Assembly: GCA_913777665.1 (NCBI GenBank)
Contig: CAJYTF010000033.1
Location: forward strand, 1 to 64,000
Origin: an uncultured Myroides sp.
Lineage (GTDB): Bacteria; Bacteroidota; Bacteroidia; Flavobacteriales; Flavobacteriaceae
Direction of reading: 5' to 3'
DNA length: 64,000 nucleotides
This document shows positions 26,227 to 34,334 of the stretch, in pieces. The translations under genes and the position numbers were made by a program. Under the pieces are notes generated by a model. The model did not search any database and was not told the DNA's origin. It saw only the letters and a program-made list of their open reading frames with translations. The stretch's first letter is position 1; every line of letters begins with the position of its first letter.

Positions 26227-26234
26227 TAAAGATA
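26227..26234 (-). promoter_or_regulatory. Candidate -7 element of the azurin promoter
   Basis: TAAAGATA reads TATCTTTA on the minus strand, seven of eight matches to TAnnTTTG, 25 bases before the azurin ATG. It places the palindrome at 26256-26271 near position -41. Confidence 0.35.
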
Positions 26235-26255
26235 AAGAATGTAAAATTTATGGTA

Positions 26256-26271
26256 TATGACTTTAATCATA
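26256..26271. promoter_or_regulatory. Palindromic operator candidate between azurin and globin
   Basis: Perfect inverted repeat TATGA-CTTTAA-TCATA, the half-site and six-base spacing format of Crp/Fnr operators. It sits about 41 bases upstream of the inferred transcription starts of both divergent genes, and a Crp/Fnr gene is close by. Binding is inferred. Confidence 0.5.
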
Positions 26272-26322
26272 AACGATCAATTTTTAATGGTGGAATTTTG
26301 ATTGAATATTTAAAAGGATACA

Positions 26323-26700
26323 ATGGAAAAGAAAGATATTTTATTGCGTGCCGATATTGAATTATTGGTCAATACTTTTTATGATAAAGTGAAGCAAGAT
26401 GCTATTTTAGGCTATTTGTTTAATGATGTAGCCAAAACAAACTGGCAGGTTCATTTGCCAAAAATGTACGATTTCTGGGAAGTTGTTGTGTTTGCAAGAG
26501 GTTCGTTCAAGGGCAATCCTATGTTGGTTCACAGACAGCTTCATGAAAAAAGTGCGTTAAGCAAAGCGCACTTTGATCATTGGCTGGTTATTTTTAAAGA
26601 AACGGTCGATGAATTTTTTGAAGGCGAAAATGCCAAAAATATAAAGTACAGTGCAGCCAACATTGCCGGTAACTTAATGTACAAGTTATTGTCGGTTTAA
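26323..26700 (+). CDS. Truncated haemoglobin, group III
   Basis: Single-domain globin of 125 residues. Group III features are visible: FYDKVKQDAILGYLFND, the WQVHLPKMYDFWEVVVF block and GNPMLVHRQLHEKSALSKAHFDHW, which includes the region of the haem-ligating histidine, then GENAKNIKYSAANIAGNLMYKL. Members bind oxygen or nitric oxide and are often linked to nitrosative or low-oxygen conditions; which applies here is not shown. A weak -7 match (GAATTTTG, 26293-26300) lies 22 bases upstream, and a palindromic operator candidate lies between this gene and azurin. Confidence 0.9.
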   Translation: MEKKDILLRADIELLVNTFYDKVKQDAILGYLFNDVAKTNWQVHLPKMYDFWEVVVFARGSFKGNPMLVHRQLHEKSALSKAHFDHWLVIFKETVDEFFEGENAKNIKYSAANIAGNLMYKLLSV

Positions 26701-26790
26701 ATTTTTTTGGTTTGATAATCAATTGGTTGAACAATGTTTACGAACAATTGAAATATTTAACAAACACCGCTTTTGTATTAAAAAATTAAC

Positions 26791-26798
26791 TACATTTG
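26791..26798 (+). promoter_or_regulatory. Putative promoter for the mevalonate kinase-UbiA operon
   Basis: TACATTTG matches TAnnTTTG exactly, 19 bases before the kinase start. A TTTTG run at 26771-26775 could serve as the -33 element although the 15-base spacing is short. Confidence 0.45.
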
Positions 26799-26817
26799 TT
26801 ATACAAAATAAAACGAT

Positions 26818-27756
26818 ATGAAAGGACCGTTATTTTACTCGAAAATCCTATTGTTCGGCGAATACGGAATCATTAAAGATTCTAAAGGCTTGGCAATTCC
26901 ATACAATTTCTACAACGGTGCATTAAAAATTGATGACAATCCGAGTGTAATTGCACAGAAATCTAACCAAAGTTTAAAAGCATTTGCTTCGTATTTAAAT
27001 CAATTAACGTTGAACGAACCCGAATTGGTGCAGTTTGATATGGATGCTTTAAATAAAGATATTGAAGCAGGTATGTACTTTGATTCTAGTATTCCGCAAG
27101 GCTATGGTGTTGGAAGCAGCGGTGCTTTGGTTGCAGCTATTTACGATAAATATGCTTCAGAAAAAATTACGGTTTTAGAGAATTTAAATCGTGAAAAACT
27201 GTTGACTTTGAAAAAGATTTTCGGTAGAATGGAATCGTTTTTTCACGGAACATCTTCAGGATTGGATCCGTTGAACAGCTATTTAAGTCTGCCAATTTTA
27301 ATCAATTCAAAAGATCATATCGAACCAACGGGCATTCCGTCGCAAAAAGAAGAAGGTATGGGAGCTGTTTTCCTGATCGATTCTGAAATGGTTGGCGAAA
27401 CCGCACCAATGGTCAATATTTTTATGGATAATTTAAAGAACGAAGGTTTCCGTAATATGATGAAATCACAGTTCACAAAATATACCGATGCTGCTGTTGA
27501 AAATTTCTTAAAAGGCGATTTTAAAACGCTTTACACCAATACAAAAGAAATTTCTAAAATAGCATTAAGTCATTTTAAACCAATGATTCCAGAAAAGTTC
27601 CACAACGTTTGGCAGCAGGGAATTGATAGCAACGACTACTATTTAAAATTGTGCGGATCGGGTGGTGGAGGCTACATTTTAGGTTTTGCCCCAGATTATA
27701 ACAAAGCAAAAGAAGCGTTGAAAGATTACAAATTAGAATTGGTTTACAGATTTTAA
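26818..27756 (+). CDS. Mevalonate kinase-like GHMP kinase
   Basis: ATP-dependent sugar/isoprenoid kinase of the GHMP superfamily, 312 residues. It starts with SKILLFGEYGIIKDSKGLAIP, the substrate-binding strand shared with mevalonate kinases. The ATP loop is QGYGVGSSGALVAAI. HGTSSGLDPLNSYLSLP matches the mevalonate kinase second motif with the catalytic aspartate, and the third motif is KLCGSGGGGYILGFAP. Phosphorylation of mevalonate is the most likely reaction given the reductase and decarboxylase nearby. Only 3 bases separate it from the UbiA-type prenyltransferase gene, so these two form an operon. Confidence 0.87.
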   Translation: MKGPLFYSKILLFGEYGIIKDSKGLAIPYNFYNGALKIDDNPSVIAQKSNQSLKAFASYLNQLTLNEPELVQFDMDALNKDIEAGMYFDSSIPQGYGVGSSGALVAAIYDKYASEKITVLENLNREKLLTLKKIFGRMESFFHGTSSGLDPLNSYLSLPILINSKDHIEPTGIPSQKEEGMGAVFLIDSEMVGETAPMVNIFMDNLKNEGFRNMMKSQFTKYTDAAVENFLKGDFKTLYTNTKEISKIALSHFKPMIPEKFHNVWQQGIDSNDYYLKLCGSGGGGYILGFAPDYNKAKEALKDYKLELVYRF

Positions 27757-27759
27757 AAA

Positions 27760-28686
27760 ATGACACAGACACGACAACTTAAAAGAACATTAGTAAAATT
27801 TTTCAGTTTCTTTTCGGTAGTTCGTGGATACAATATCGCTGTTGTGGTGTTGGCACAATATCTCTCGGCAATCTTTATTTTTGGCTCTCAATCGAGAGCC
27901 ATTAGTGTTTTAACCGATGGCGGTTTGTTTCTGATCATTTTCAGCAGTTCGCTGGCAATTGCATCGGGGTACATCATTAACAATTTTTACGATACCGAGA
28001 AAGACCTTATTAACCGACCTTACAAATCAATTCTCGATAAAAAAATAAGTAAAGCTACACAGTTTCGTGTCTATTTTTTTCTGAATTTTTTAAGTGTGGC
28101 TATTGCCTGGCTGGTTTCGTGGCGAGCTGCATTTTTCTATGCAGTGTATATTTTTCTGCTTTGGTTTTATTCGCACAAATTGAAAAGATATCCTATTGTT
28201 GGAAATATAACCGCATCTGTATTGGTTTTGCTGCCTTTTTTTGGAATTTTAATGCACTTTCAAAATTTTAGTTGGGGAATTTTCGCACACGGATTTTATT
28301 TGTATTTGATCCTTTTTATTAGGGAATCGGTTAAAGATTTGGAGAACTTAAAAGGAGATTTTGCTAATAATTATCAAACAATTCCCGTTCGTTTTGGTAG
28401 TAAGGCTTCTAAAAGTTTAATTACTTTTTTAGTGCTGCTAACTTTACTGCCTGCTTTTGCATTAATTGCCTACTATAAAGTTGGATACATGCAGTATTAC
28501 TTTTACATAAGCAGCGGTTTGTTGCTGGCTTTTTTAATATTTTTATTTCAGGCATCTACTCAGACCGAATACAAAAAACTGCACATTCTTTTAAAACTGA
28601 TTATTCTTTTCGGAGTTCTTTCTATTGTATTGATCGATCCAAATGTGATTATTAATGGAAAAAACATGGTAATTCCTTATTTATAA
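27760..28686 (+). CDS. UbiA-family prenyltransferase
   Basis: Membrane prenyltransferase of 308 residues with about eight or nine predicted spans. The first aspartate-rich Mg-diphosphate motif is NNFYDTEKDLINRPYKS (about 73-89) and the second is DLENLKGDFANNYQTIPVRFG (about 197-217). Flavobacterial homologues are commonly labelled geranylgeranylglycerol-phosphate geranylgeranyltransferase, but the acceptor is not established and menaquinone- or other lipid-type acceptors are possible. Being co-transcribed with a mevalonate kinase fits use of isoprenoid diphosphates. The last 10 bases overlap the convergent small membrane protein gene. Confidence 0.87.
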   Translation: MTQTRQLKRTLVKFFSFFSVVRGYNIAVVVLAQYLSAIFIFGSQSRAISVLTDGGLFLIIFSSSLAIASGYIINNFYDTEKDLINRPYKSILDKKISKATQFRVYFFLNFLSVAIAWLVSWRAAFFYAVYIFLLWFYSHKLKRYPIVGNITASVLVLLPFFGILMHFQNFSWGIFAHGFYLYLILFIRESVKDLENLKGDFANNYQTIPVRFGSKASKSLITFLVLLTLLPAFALIAYYKVGYMQYYFYISSGLLLAFLIFLFQASTQTEYKKLHILLKLIILFGVLSIVLIDPNVIINGKNMVIPYL

Positions 28687-29048
28687 GCAAGTTGTTTATT
28701 GCTTGATTTTGGCAAATACTTCCATATCATTAAAAACGAAATCAAAATCGTTCCAAGAAAATAGGCGAGTCCTATAAATAATAATCTTTGTGCATCGCTG
28801 TTAAAACTTTCGAATTCATTTACTTCAGAAAACAGTGCCAAAATCATATACATTGATAAGAGCATCAATACGCAAGGTATCAATATACCAATGACCTTAT
28901 TTCTGAAAATAATCTGAAAAATTAAAACAGCTAACAATCCAATGGCAATCGGATTTAATAAGTTAGAAGTTCCGTGCCAATAAACTAATACAGCAAGCAC
29001 AAGGAAATATTCGGCAGAATTTAAAAGAAAAGAAATACTATTTTTCAT
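28677..29048 (-). CDS. Hypothetical membrane protein, four spans
   Basis: Protein of 123 residues made of four hydrophobic segments (about 8-24, 29-47, 53-72 and 90-112) joined by short loops, with a basic C-terminus (KYLPKSSNKQLAYK). No family recognised. Its stop lies inside the end of the convergent prenyltransferase gene. It is likely transcribed after the HEAT-type gene at 29105, from which it is separated by 56 bases. Confidence 0.72.
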   Translation of the reverse strand: MKNSISFLLNSAEYFLVLAVLVYWHGTSNLLNPIAIGLLAVLIFQIIFRNKVIGILIPCVLMLLSMYMILALFSEVNEFESFNSDAQRLLFIGLAYFLGTILISFLMIWKYLPKSSNKQLAYK

Positions 29049-29104
29049 AAAACGCTTGTTTTTAATTAGTAACGAATGTTTTACAAAAAGTAGTATGTGT
29101 TATT

Positions 29105-29623
29105 TTATTTACCCAATTTTTTTATAGCAGCAGTGTAAATTTTCTTAATGCTGTTTTTTTCTTCACTTTCACAAATGGTTTCAATGATTTTAAGCAGATC
29201 AACATTGTGGTTAGTCTGCAACTTTAAAATTTCGCCTAAAGCAAAAGCTGCACTCCAACGTACGACGGTTCCTTCGTGATTTGTATTTTCTATTAAGTTT
29301 TGTATCGCATTTTTTATTTTATCAGGATACAAAAAAGCAATGTTACCAATTACTTTAGCACTTTCCCATTTTAGTTTCGCAGCTTTTTGGGTTAACGATG
29401 CACAAGCAAAATCAAACAAGCTTTCGGTTGAAATAGTCGGATTTTCTTTTGTAGCATATTCGGCAGCCTCCATACAAGTTGCTTTAGTAGCATCTTTCTG
29501 TAATTCGGCAAAAGCAATTAGTTCATCAACTAGTAATGATTTTTCCAAAAGCCAACCACTTATAATCGTCGTTTTTTCCTTCGACTTAATTTCTTTATCT
29601 TTTAAAAGATCTTCAATAGTCAT
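29105..29623 (-). CDS. HEAT-like repeat protein
   Basis: Cytoplasmic helical protein of 172 residues. Repeated pairs of helices, for example KLKWESAKVIGNIAFLYPDKI and VRWSAAFALGEILKLQTN, follow the HEAT/adaptin-repeat pattern with the typical Trp/Ala-Ala positions. Such proteins are binding scaffolds; no catalytic site is seen. It sits between two small membrane protein genes on the same strand with gaps of 16 and 56 bases, which suggests one transcript of unknown function. Confidence 0.8.
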   Translation of the reverse strand: MTIEDLLKDKEIKSKEKTTIISGWLLEKSLLVDELIAFAELQKDATKATCMEAAEYATKENPTISTESLFDFACASLTQKAAKLKWESAKVIGNIAFLYPDKIKNAIQNLIENTNHEGTVVRWSAAFALGEILKLQTNHNVDLLKIIETICESEEKNSIKKIYTAAIKKLGK

Positions 29624-29639
29624 TCAAAAATAAAATTAG

Positions 29640-30113
29640 TTATAAATTACTAGAAATATCGGTGCTTTTTGTATCGCTAATAGTAGTATTAACAGGAACG
29701 ATTTTCGGTTTTACACGAGCAAAAAAGAAAAATACACAGCTAATAAACCAACCCGCCCAAAATAAATATCCGCCTGCATGAAACTGACTGTTCATGTATT
29801 TATGACTTGTTGATGTAAAATCGTAAAAAGTGTACAGTAAACCAATTAACCCGATAATAACAAAAATTAAATTTACCAGACTAAAGTTTTTATAGGTTGT
29901 TGTACGTTTAACAGCCCATAAAATGGCAATAAGCACCAACTGAATAATAAAAACTGCTGCAAAACCTTTGTACCAGTGTTTCATAAAACCATATTCGGTA
30001 TAAACGGTTGATACGCCAATACGACCAATTAACGACATTTTTGAAAGTAAAATTCCGGCAACCAAACTAATTATTGCCTGAATTAAAATAAGAATGATCC
30101 ATTTATTTTTCAT
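29640..30113 (-). CDS. Hypothetical membrane protein, four spans
   Basis: Protein of 157 residues with four predicted membrane segments (about 5-24, 49-68, 77-97 and 115-132) and a polar C-terminal tail rich in Thr and Ser (VNTTISDTKSTDISSN). No motif recognised. It is the first gene of a three-gene minus-strand group with the HEAT protein and the 123-residue membrane protein. Confidence 0.74.
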   Translation of the reverse strand: MKNKWIILILIQAIISLVAGILLSKMSLIGRIGVSTVYTEYGFMKHWYKGFAAVFIIQLVLIAILWAVKRTTTYKNFSLVNLIFVIIGLIGLLYTFYDFTSTSHKYMNSQFHAGGYLFWAGWFISCVFFFFARVKPKIVPVNTTISDTKSTDISSNL

Positions 30114-30161
30114 AACGTTTTTACAATTTAAAACTTATGGTAAAGATGCTAAATATTCTCT

Positions 30162-30169
30162 TATCTTTG
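30162..30169 (+). promoter_or_regulatory. Putative -7 promoter element for the pseudouridine synthase
   Basis: TATCTTTG matches TAnnTTTG exactly, 15 bases before the ATG at 30185; no clear -33 element. Confidence 0.4.
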
Positions 30170-30184
30170 TAAAAATTTTTGATA

Positions 30185-31093
30185 ATGAATAAGCAAGGCG
30201 GAAACAGCGGCAACAGAAATAATAAAAAATCATCTTTTTCGAAAAAAGGCTCGTTTGATAAAGGTAAACCGAATGAAAAATCGGCATCGGGATCAAACTT
30301 TAAAAAACCTTTTAAGAAAGACGATAAGCCGTTTAAGAAATGGAATGATAAACCTGCTTCATCATCAAAACCTGCAGTTTTAAAAAGCGATGATATTCGT
30401 TTAAATAAATATGTAGCTAATTCGGGTGTTTGTTCACGTCGCGATGCCGATTTGTATATTCAATCTGGAAATGTTACAGTTAACGGAGAAGTAATTACCG
30501 AAATGGGTTACAAAGTTAAACCGGGAGATAAAGTAGTTTTCGACGGTGTTTTGTTGAATCCCGAAAAAAAGGTATATGTTTTATTGAACAAACCTAAAGG
30601 TTTTTCTACAGCCGATGACGAAAATGTTTCAAGTGCTTATGATTTGGTTCGAAATGCATCAACATCTATTTTAAGACCTGTGGGAAGAATGGATAAAAGT
30701 ACGGTTGGCTTGTTGTTGTTTACGAATGATAACGAAATGATTCAGAAATTTACCAACGCTGCACAACATTCATCAAAATTGTATCAGGTTTCGTTAGATA
30801 AAAATTTAAAATACGAAGATTTAGAAAAGATACAAACCGGAGTTTATATCAACGAACATAAGGTTTGGGTCGAAGAAATTTCGTATGTAGAAAACCAGCC
30901 AAAAAGTGAAGTTGGTATTAAATTAAAAACATCAAACGTAAAAGTGGTTCGTGCTATTTTTGAAAAATTAGGTTACAACGTTATAAAGTTAGACCGTGTA
31001 ATGTACGCTGGTTTAACCAAATGGGGAATTGCCCGCGGACAGTGGCGCTTTCTTACAGAGCAAGAAGTGATTAACTTAAAGAATTTAAAATAA
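30185..31093 (+). CDS. Pseudouridine synthase, RsuA/RluB family
   Basis: RNA-modifying enzyme of 302 residues from the ATG at 30185 (an in-frame TTG at 30179 is less likely). An unusual N-terminal extension of about 65 residues is almost only Gly, Asn, Lys, Ser and Phe and probably disordered and RNA-binding. The S4 RNA-binding domain follows (IRLNKYVANSGVCSRRDADL, about 69-130). The catalytic domain has the aspartate in RPVGRMDKSTVGLLLFTND, with Met where most members have Leu. The target is probably a 23S or 16S rRNA uridine. A terminator follows. Confidence 0.9.
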   Translation: MNKQGGNSGNRNNKKSSFSKKGSFDKGKPNEKSASGSNFKKPFKKDDKPFKKWNDKPASSSKPAVLKSDDIRLNKYVANSGVCSRRDADLYIQSGNVTVNGEVITEMGYKVKPGDKVVFDGVLLNPEKKVYVLLNKPKGFSTADDENVSSAYDLVRNASTSILRPVGRMDKSTVGLLLFTNDNEMIQKFTNAAQHSSKLYQVSLDKNLKYEDLEKIQTGVYINEHKVWVEEISYVENQPKSEVGIKLKTSNVKVVRAIFEKLGYNVIKLDRVMYAGLTKWGIARGQWRFLTEQEVINLKNLK

Positions 31094-31129
31094 CAAAAAG
31101 CGTTTCAGTTTTGAAATGCTTTTTTGTTA
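31091..31129 (+). terminator. Rho-independent terminator of the pseudouridine synthase gene
   Basis: Near-perfect stem TAACAAAAAGCGTTTCA/TGAAATGCTTTTTTGTTA overlapping the stop codon, ending in a T-run. The next gene begins just beyond it. Confidence 0.85.
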
Positions 31130-31151
31130 TATTGCAGAAAATTATAACCTT

Positions 31152-31499
31152 ATGAACAAATATATTTTAATGATCGCTTTACTGACTTTACAATTAAGCT
31201 ATAGTCAAAATCAAGAACCTCAAGCAACAGAACAAAATATCGAAAATACACAAACAAAAACATTAGCAAGCTTTATTGTGTTTAGCATTACCGATCAAAG
31301 TAATGCAGAAGAATATCTCAAGTTTAAAGAAAAATATAACGTGGATATTAAGTTTGAAAGTTGTGCTGTTGATCTTTCTTTATTTGGTAGAGCTAAAAAA
31401 AGTAATAAAGAATTAGCTGATGTTTTAACAGAGCAATACGGTAAAGTTTGGATGGATGAACTTCCTTGTAGTTTAGTTGGTGTTAGTATGGAACAATAA
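31152..31499 (+). CDS. Hypothetical secreted protein
   Basis: Protein of 115 residues from the ATG at 31152, chosen because it gives a clean signal peptide (MNKYILMIALLTLQLSYSQ). A Gln/Glu/Thr-rich linker follows, then a compact domain of about 75 residues with two cysteines (KFESCAVDLSLFG and DELPCSLVG) that could form a disulfide. No family recognised. It ends at a strong terminator shared with the convergent M3 peptidase. Confidence 0.72.
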   Translation: MNKYILMIALLTLQLSYSQNQEPQATEQNIENTQTKTLASFIVFSITDQSNAEEYLKFKEKYNVDIKFESCAVDLSLFGRAKKSNKELADVLTEQYGKVWMDELPCSLVGVSMEQ

Positions 31500-31515
31500 A
31501 TAACTTTAAAGAATA

Positions 31516-31545
31516 AAAAAGCTCGATTTTACAATCGAGCTTTTT
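31516..31545. terminator. Bidirectional terminator between hypothetical protein and M3 peptidase
   Basis: Perfect stem AAAAAGCTCGATT/AATCGAGCTTTTT with a TTAC loop between convergent stops, T-rich on both strands. Confidence 0.88.
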
Positions 31546-31550
31546 GTTTA

Positions 31551-33695
31551 TTAATTCAATCCGCGTTTTTTTAACAACGGTTCAATTTTTGGGTCGGCAC
31601 CACGGAATTTTCTGTATAATTCTGCTGGATCTTCTGTTCCTCCTTTTTCTAAAACATATTTACGGAACATCAATGCTTTTTCAGAATTAAATAAGCCTGC
31701 TGTTTTAAATGCTTCAAATGCATCTGTATCTAAAACGGCACTCCAAATGTAGCTGTAATATCCTGCCGAATATCCGCCTGCAAAAATGTGACTGAAATAG
31801 GTGCTTCGGTAACGCGGAATAATCGCATCAATCAAACCGGCTTCTTTCATTGCGTTTATTTCAAACGTATTTACATCGTCTTTAATTTCTTCGGTTGCTG
31901 TATGGTATTTCATATCTAAAAACGATGCCGCCAAATATTCTGTGGTAGCAAAACCTTGATCAAAAGTTCCGGCTTTTTTCATTTTTTCGATTAATGCATC
32001 AGGAATTACTTCGCCTGTTTTGTAATGTTTTGCATACATTTTCAACACTTCAGGTTCGGCAGCCCAATTTTCCATAATTTGCGACGGCAGTTCAACAAAA
32101 TCTCTTGGAACGTTAGTTCCTGCCAAACTTCTGTAATTTACGTTCGATAATAATCCGTGTAACGCATGACCAAATTCGTGGAAAAAAGTAGTTGTTTCGT
32201 CAAACGTTAATAAAGACGGAGTTGTAGCTGTTGGTTTTGTAAAGTTACAAACGATGGAAATTACCGGCATTTTGCGTTTACCGTTTTCCATTTGTTGATC
32301 ACGGTACGATGTCATCCAAGCACCACCACGTTTTGATTCGCGCGGATGCATATCCATATACAATAATCCCAATGTTTTTTTATTGGCATCGAACACTTCC
32401 CAAACCGTAACATCGGCATGATATTTAGGAACATTTGTCAATTCTTTATATGTTAATCCCCACAATTTGTTGGTTACATCGAAAATTCCTTTGCGGACAT
32501 TTTCTAAACTTAAATAAGGTTTTAATTCCTGCTCGTCTAAATTGTAACGCTCCTTACGAATTTTCTCTGCATAATAACGCCAATCAGCAGGTGCCACATC
32601 TTCATTAATTCCTTCTTTGCGCATTAAAGCCTGAATGTCTGTAGCTTCTTGTTTTGCCTTATTAACAGCTGGTGTCCATAATTTCATAAGCAAAGTATTC
32701 ACCGCTTCTGGATTTTTCGCCATGCTTTCTTCTAACACATATTCTGCATGGTTTTTATAACCTAACAACTGTGCTTTCTGCATACGCAAATTGGCAATTT
32801 TCAGTACGTTTTCTTTATTGTCGTTACCATTATTTTGGTTACCTCGCACCTGATAAGCATTCCAGATTGTTTTACGCAGCTCGCGATTATCGGCATACTG
32901 CAAAAACGGCATTACGCTTGAATTGCTTAAAGTGAAAACATATTTACCTTCTTTGTTTTTTGCTTTGGCCTCTTCGGTAGCAGCTTCAATTAATTCGGCT
33001 GGTAAACCTGCTAAATTTTCTTTTTTATCGATAACCAATTCGTAATTGTTGGTTTCGTTCAATAAATTATCGCCGTATTTTAATGATAAAACCGATAATT
33101 CGCTGTTCAGTTTTTTAAGTTGGTCTTTATTTTCTGCCGAAAGATTTGCACCGCTACGAACAAATCGCTTGTAGGTTTCATCTAACAACATTTGTTGCTC
33201 CGCACTTAATTTTAATGTTTCCGGTTTTGTAATTTGATATTGATTATAAACGGTTTTTACTTTCTGGAAAAGCGCATCGTTTAAATAGATGTTGTCATTA
33301 TGTTCTGAAAGGGCAGGAGCCATTTCTTGCGACAATTTCTGCAACTCGTCATTCGTATTGGCGCTTGTTAAATTGTAAAGTACGGTGGTAACTTTGCTTA
33401 ATGTTTCGCCCGAATTATCAATAGCCACAATAACATTTTCAAATGTTGGTTGTTCTTTGCTATCAACAATTGCCTGAATGTCTTTTTGGTGGTCTTTAAT
33501 TCCTTCTAAAATAGCAGGTTTAAAATGACTGTTCTGTATTTTATCGAACGGAGGAACTTCAAACGGAGTGTTCCATTCTGCCAATAAAGGGTTTTCTTGT
33601 CCTGAAGTCATTGCGGTATTTTCCTTTTTGTTACACGATTGTTGTGCAGCTGCGCCAACTAATAAGCACAGCATAATGATTGTTTTACGATTCAT
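31551..33695 (-). CDS. M3 family metallopeptidase, peptidyl-dipeptidase type, lipoprotein
   Basis: Zinc oligopeptidase of 714 residues, like E. coli Dcp in length and layout. The leader MNRKTIIMLCLLVGAAAQQSC ends in a lipobox cysteine, so it is probably anchored in the envelope rather than cytoplasmic. The zinc motif is TTFFHEFGHALHGLLS, with the third ligand expected about 25 residues on. Other family blocks include LLYMDMHPRESKRGGAWM and IFAGGYSAGYYSYIWSAVLD. It would cut short peptides from their C-terminus and so complements the dipeptidyl peptidase IV and peptide transporters encoded earlier in the window. Confidence 0.93.
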   Translation of the reverse strand: MNRKTIIMLCLLVGAAAQQSCNKKENTAMTSGQENPLLAEWNTPFEVPPFDKIQNSHFKPAILEGIKDHQKDIQAIVDSKEQPTFENVIVAIDNSGETLSKVTTVLYNLTSANTNDELQKLSQEMAPALSEHNDNIYLNDALFQKVKTVYNQYQITKPETLKLSAEQQMLLDETYKRFVRSGANLSAENKDQLKKLNSELSVLSLKYGDNLLNETNNYELVIDKKENLAGLPAELIEAATEEAKAKNKEGKYVFTLSNSSVMPFLQYADNRELRKTIWNAYQVRGNQNNGNDNKENVLKIANLRMQKAQLLGYKNHAEYVLEESMAKNPEAVNTLLMKLWTPAVNKAKQEATDIQALMRKEGINEDVAPADWRYYAEKIRKERYNLDEQELKPYLSLENVRKGIFDVTNKLWGLTYKELTNVPKYHADVTVWEVFDANKKTLGLLYMDMHPRESKRGGAWMTSYRDQQMENGKRKMPVISIVCNFTKPTATTPSLLTFDETTTFFHEFGHALHGLLSNVNYRSLAGTNVPRDFVELPSQIMENWAAEPEVLKMYAKHYKTGEVIPDALIEKMKKAGTFDQGFATTEYLAASFLDMKYHTATEEIKDDVNTFEINAMKEAGLIDAIIPRYRSTYFSHIFAGGYSAGYYSYIWSAVLDTDAFEAFKTAGLFNSEKALMFRKYVLEKGGTEDPAELYRKFRGADPKIEPLLKKRGLN

Positions 33696-33738
33696 TACTT
33701 ATGTTTTGTTGCAATTTACTAAAACTATCGGCATAAAA

Positions 33739-33768
33739 AAAGTACAATCTGTTGAAAGATTGTACTTT
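33739..33768 (-). terminator. Rho-independent terminator upstream of the M3 peptidase gene
   Basis: Stem AAAGTACAATCT/AGATTGTACTTT with a six-base loop, 28 bases past the YceI stop on the minus strand. Confidence 0.82.
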
Positions 33769-33795
33769 ACAAAAAACAATTAATAACGAACTCTT

Positions 33796-34317
33796 TTATT
33801 TTTGTTCAACAAGCTGAATTTCTGCGTTTAACTTAACATCTTCGCCTACTAAAACACCGCCGGTTTCTAACGCAGCGTTATAAGTTAAGCCAAAATCTTT
33901 ACGGTTAATTTTACCGTCTAAATTTAAACCGACTTTGGTATTTCCCCAAGGATCGGTCATTAAACCACTAAATTCTGCATTTAAAGTAACCGGTTTTGTA
34001 ATACCTTTTATGGTCAAATCGCCAGTAATTTCGTACTCGCTTCCGTTTCCTTGAATATTTGTCGATTTAAAATTTAAAGTAGGATATTGTTCTGCATCAA
34101 AGAAATCGGCACTTTTTAAGTGGTTGTCTCTATCGGCATTGTTGGTGAAGATCGAATTGATTTTTGCTTCAAACTGTAAATTTGCCTCTTTTAAATCATC
34201 GTTAAAATCGATATCAGCCGAATAATCGTTGAATAATCCTTTAACGTTTGTAAACATCATGTGTTTTACCTTAAAACCCACTTCGCTGTGTGTTGGGTCA
34301 ATTGTCCATTTTTTCAT
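33796..34317 (-). CDS. YceI family lipocalin-like protein
   Basis: Protein of 173 residues with the YceI beta-barrel fold, which binds polyisoprenoid-like lipids. The start WTIDPTHSEVGFKVKHMMFTNVKGLF is the family signature. DLTIKGITKPVTLNAEFSG and KINRKDFGLTYN are the other conserved blocks. There is no signal peptide, so unlike E. coli YceI it is probably cytoplasmic. It lies 17 bases downstream of a pirin gene, a pairing that suggests a common stress regulon, possibly under the palindrome at 35074-35091. Confidence 0.92.
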   Translation of the reverse strand: MKKWTIDPTHSEVGFKVKHMMFTNVKGLFNDYSADIDFNDDLKEANLQFEAKINSIFTNNADRDNHLKSADFFDAEQYPTLNFKSTNIQGNGSEYEITGDLTIKGITKPVTLNAEFSGLMTDPWGNTKVGLNLDGKINRKDFGLTYNAALETGGVLVGEDVKLNAEIQLVEQK

Positions 34318-34334
34318 ATTAAAAATTTTTTAAA

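Noticed and set aside
25859..26260. 133-codon plus-strand frame opposite azurin
   Set aside because: The minus-strand azurin has all four copper ligands with the correct spacing; the opposite frame is featureless and would run through the divergent promoter.
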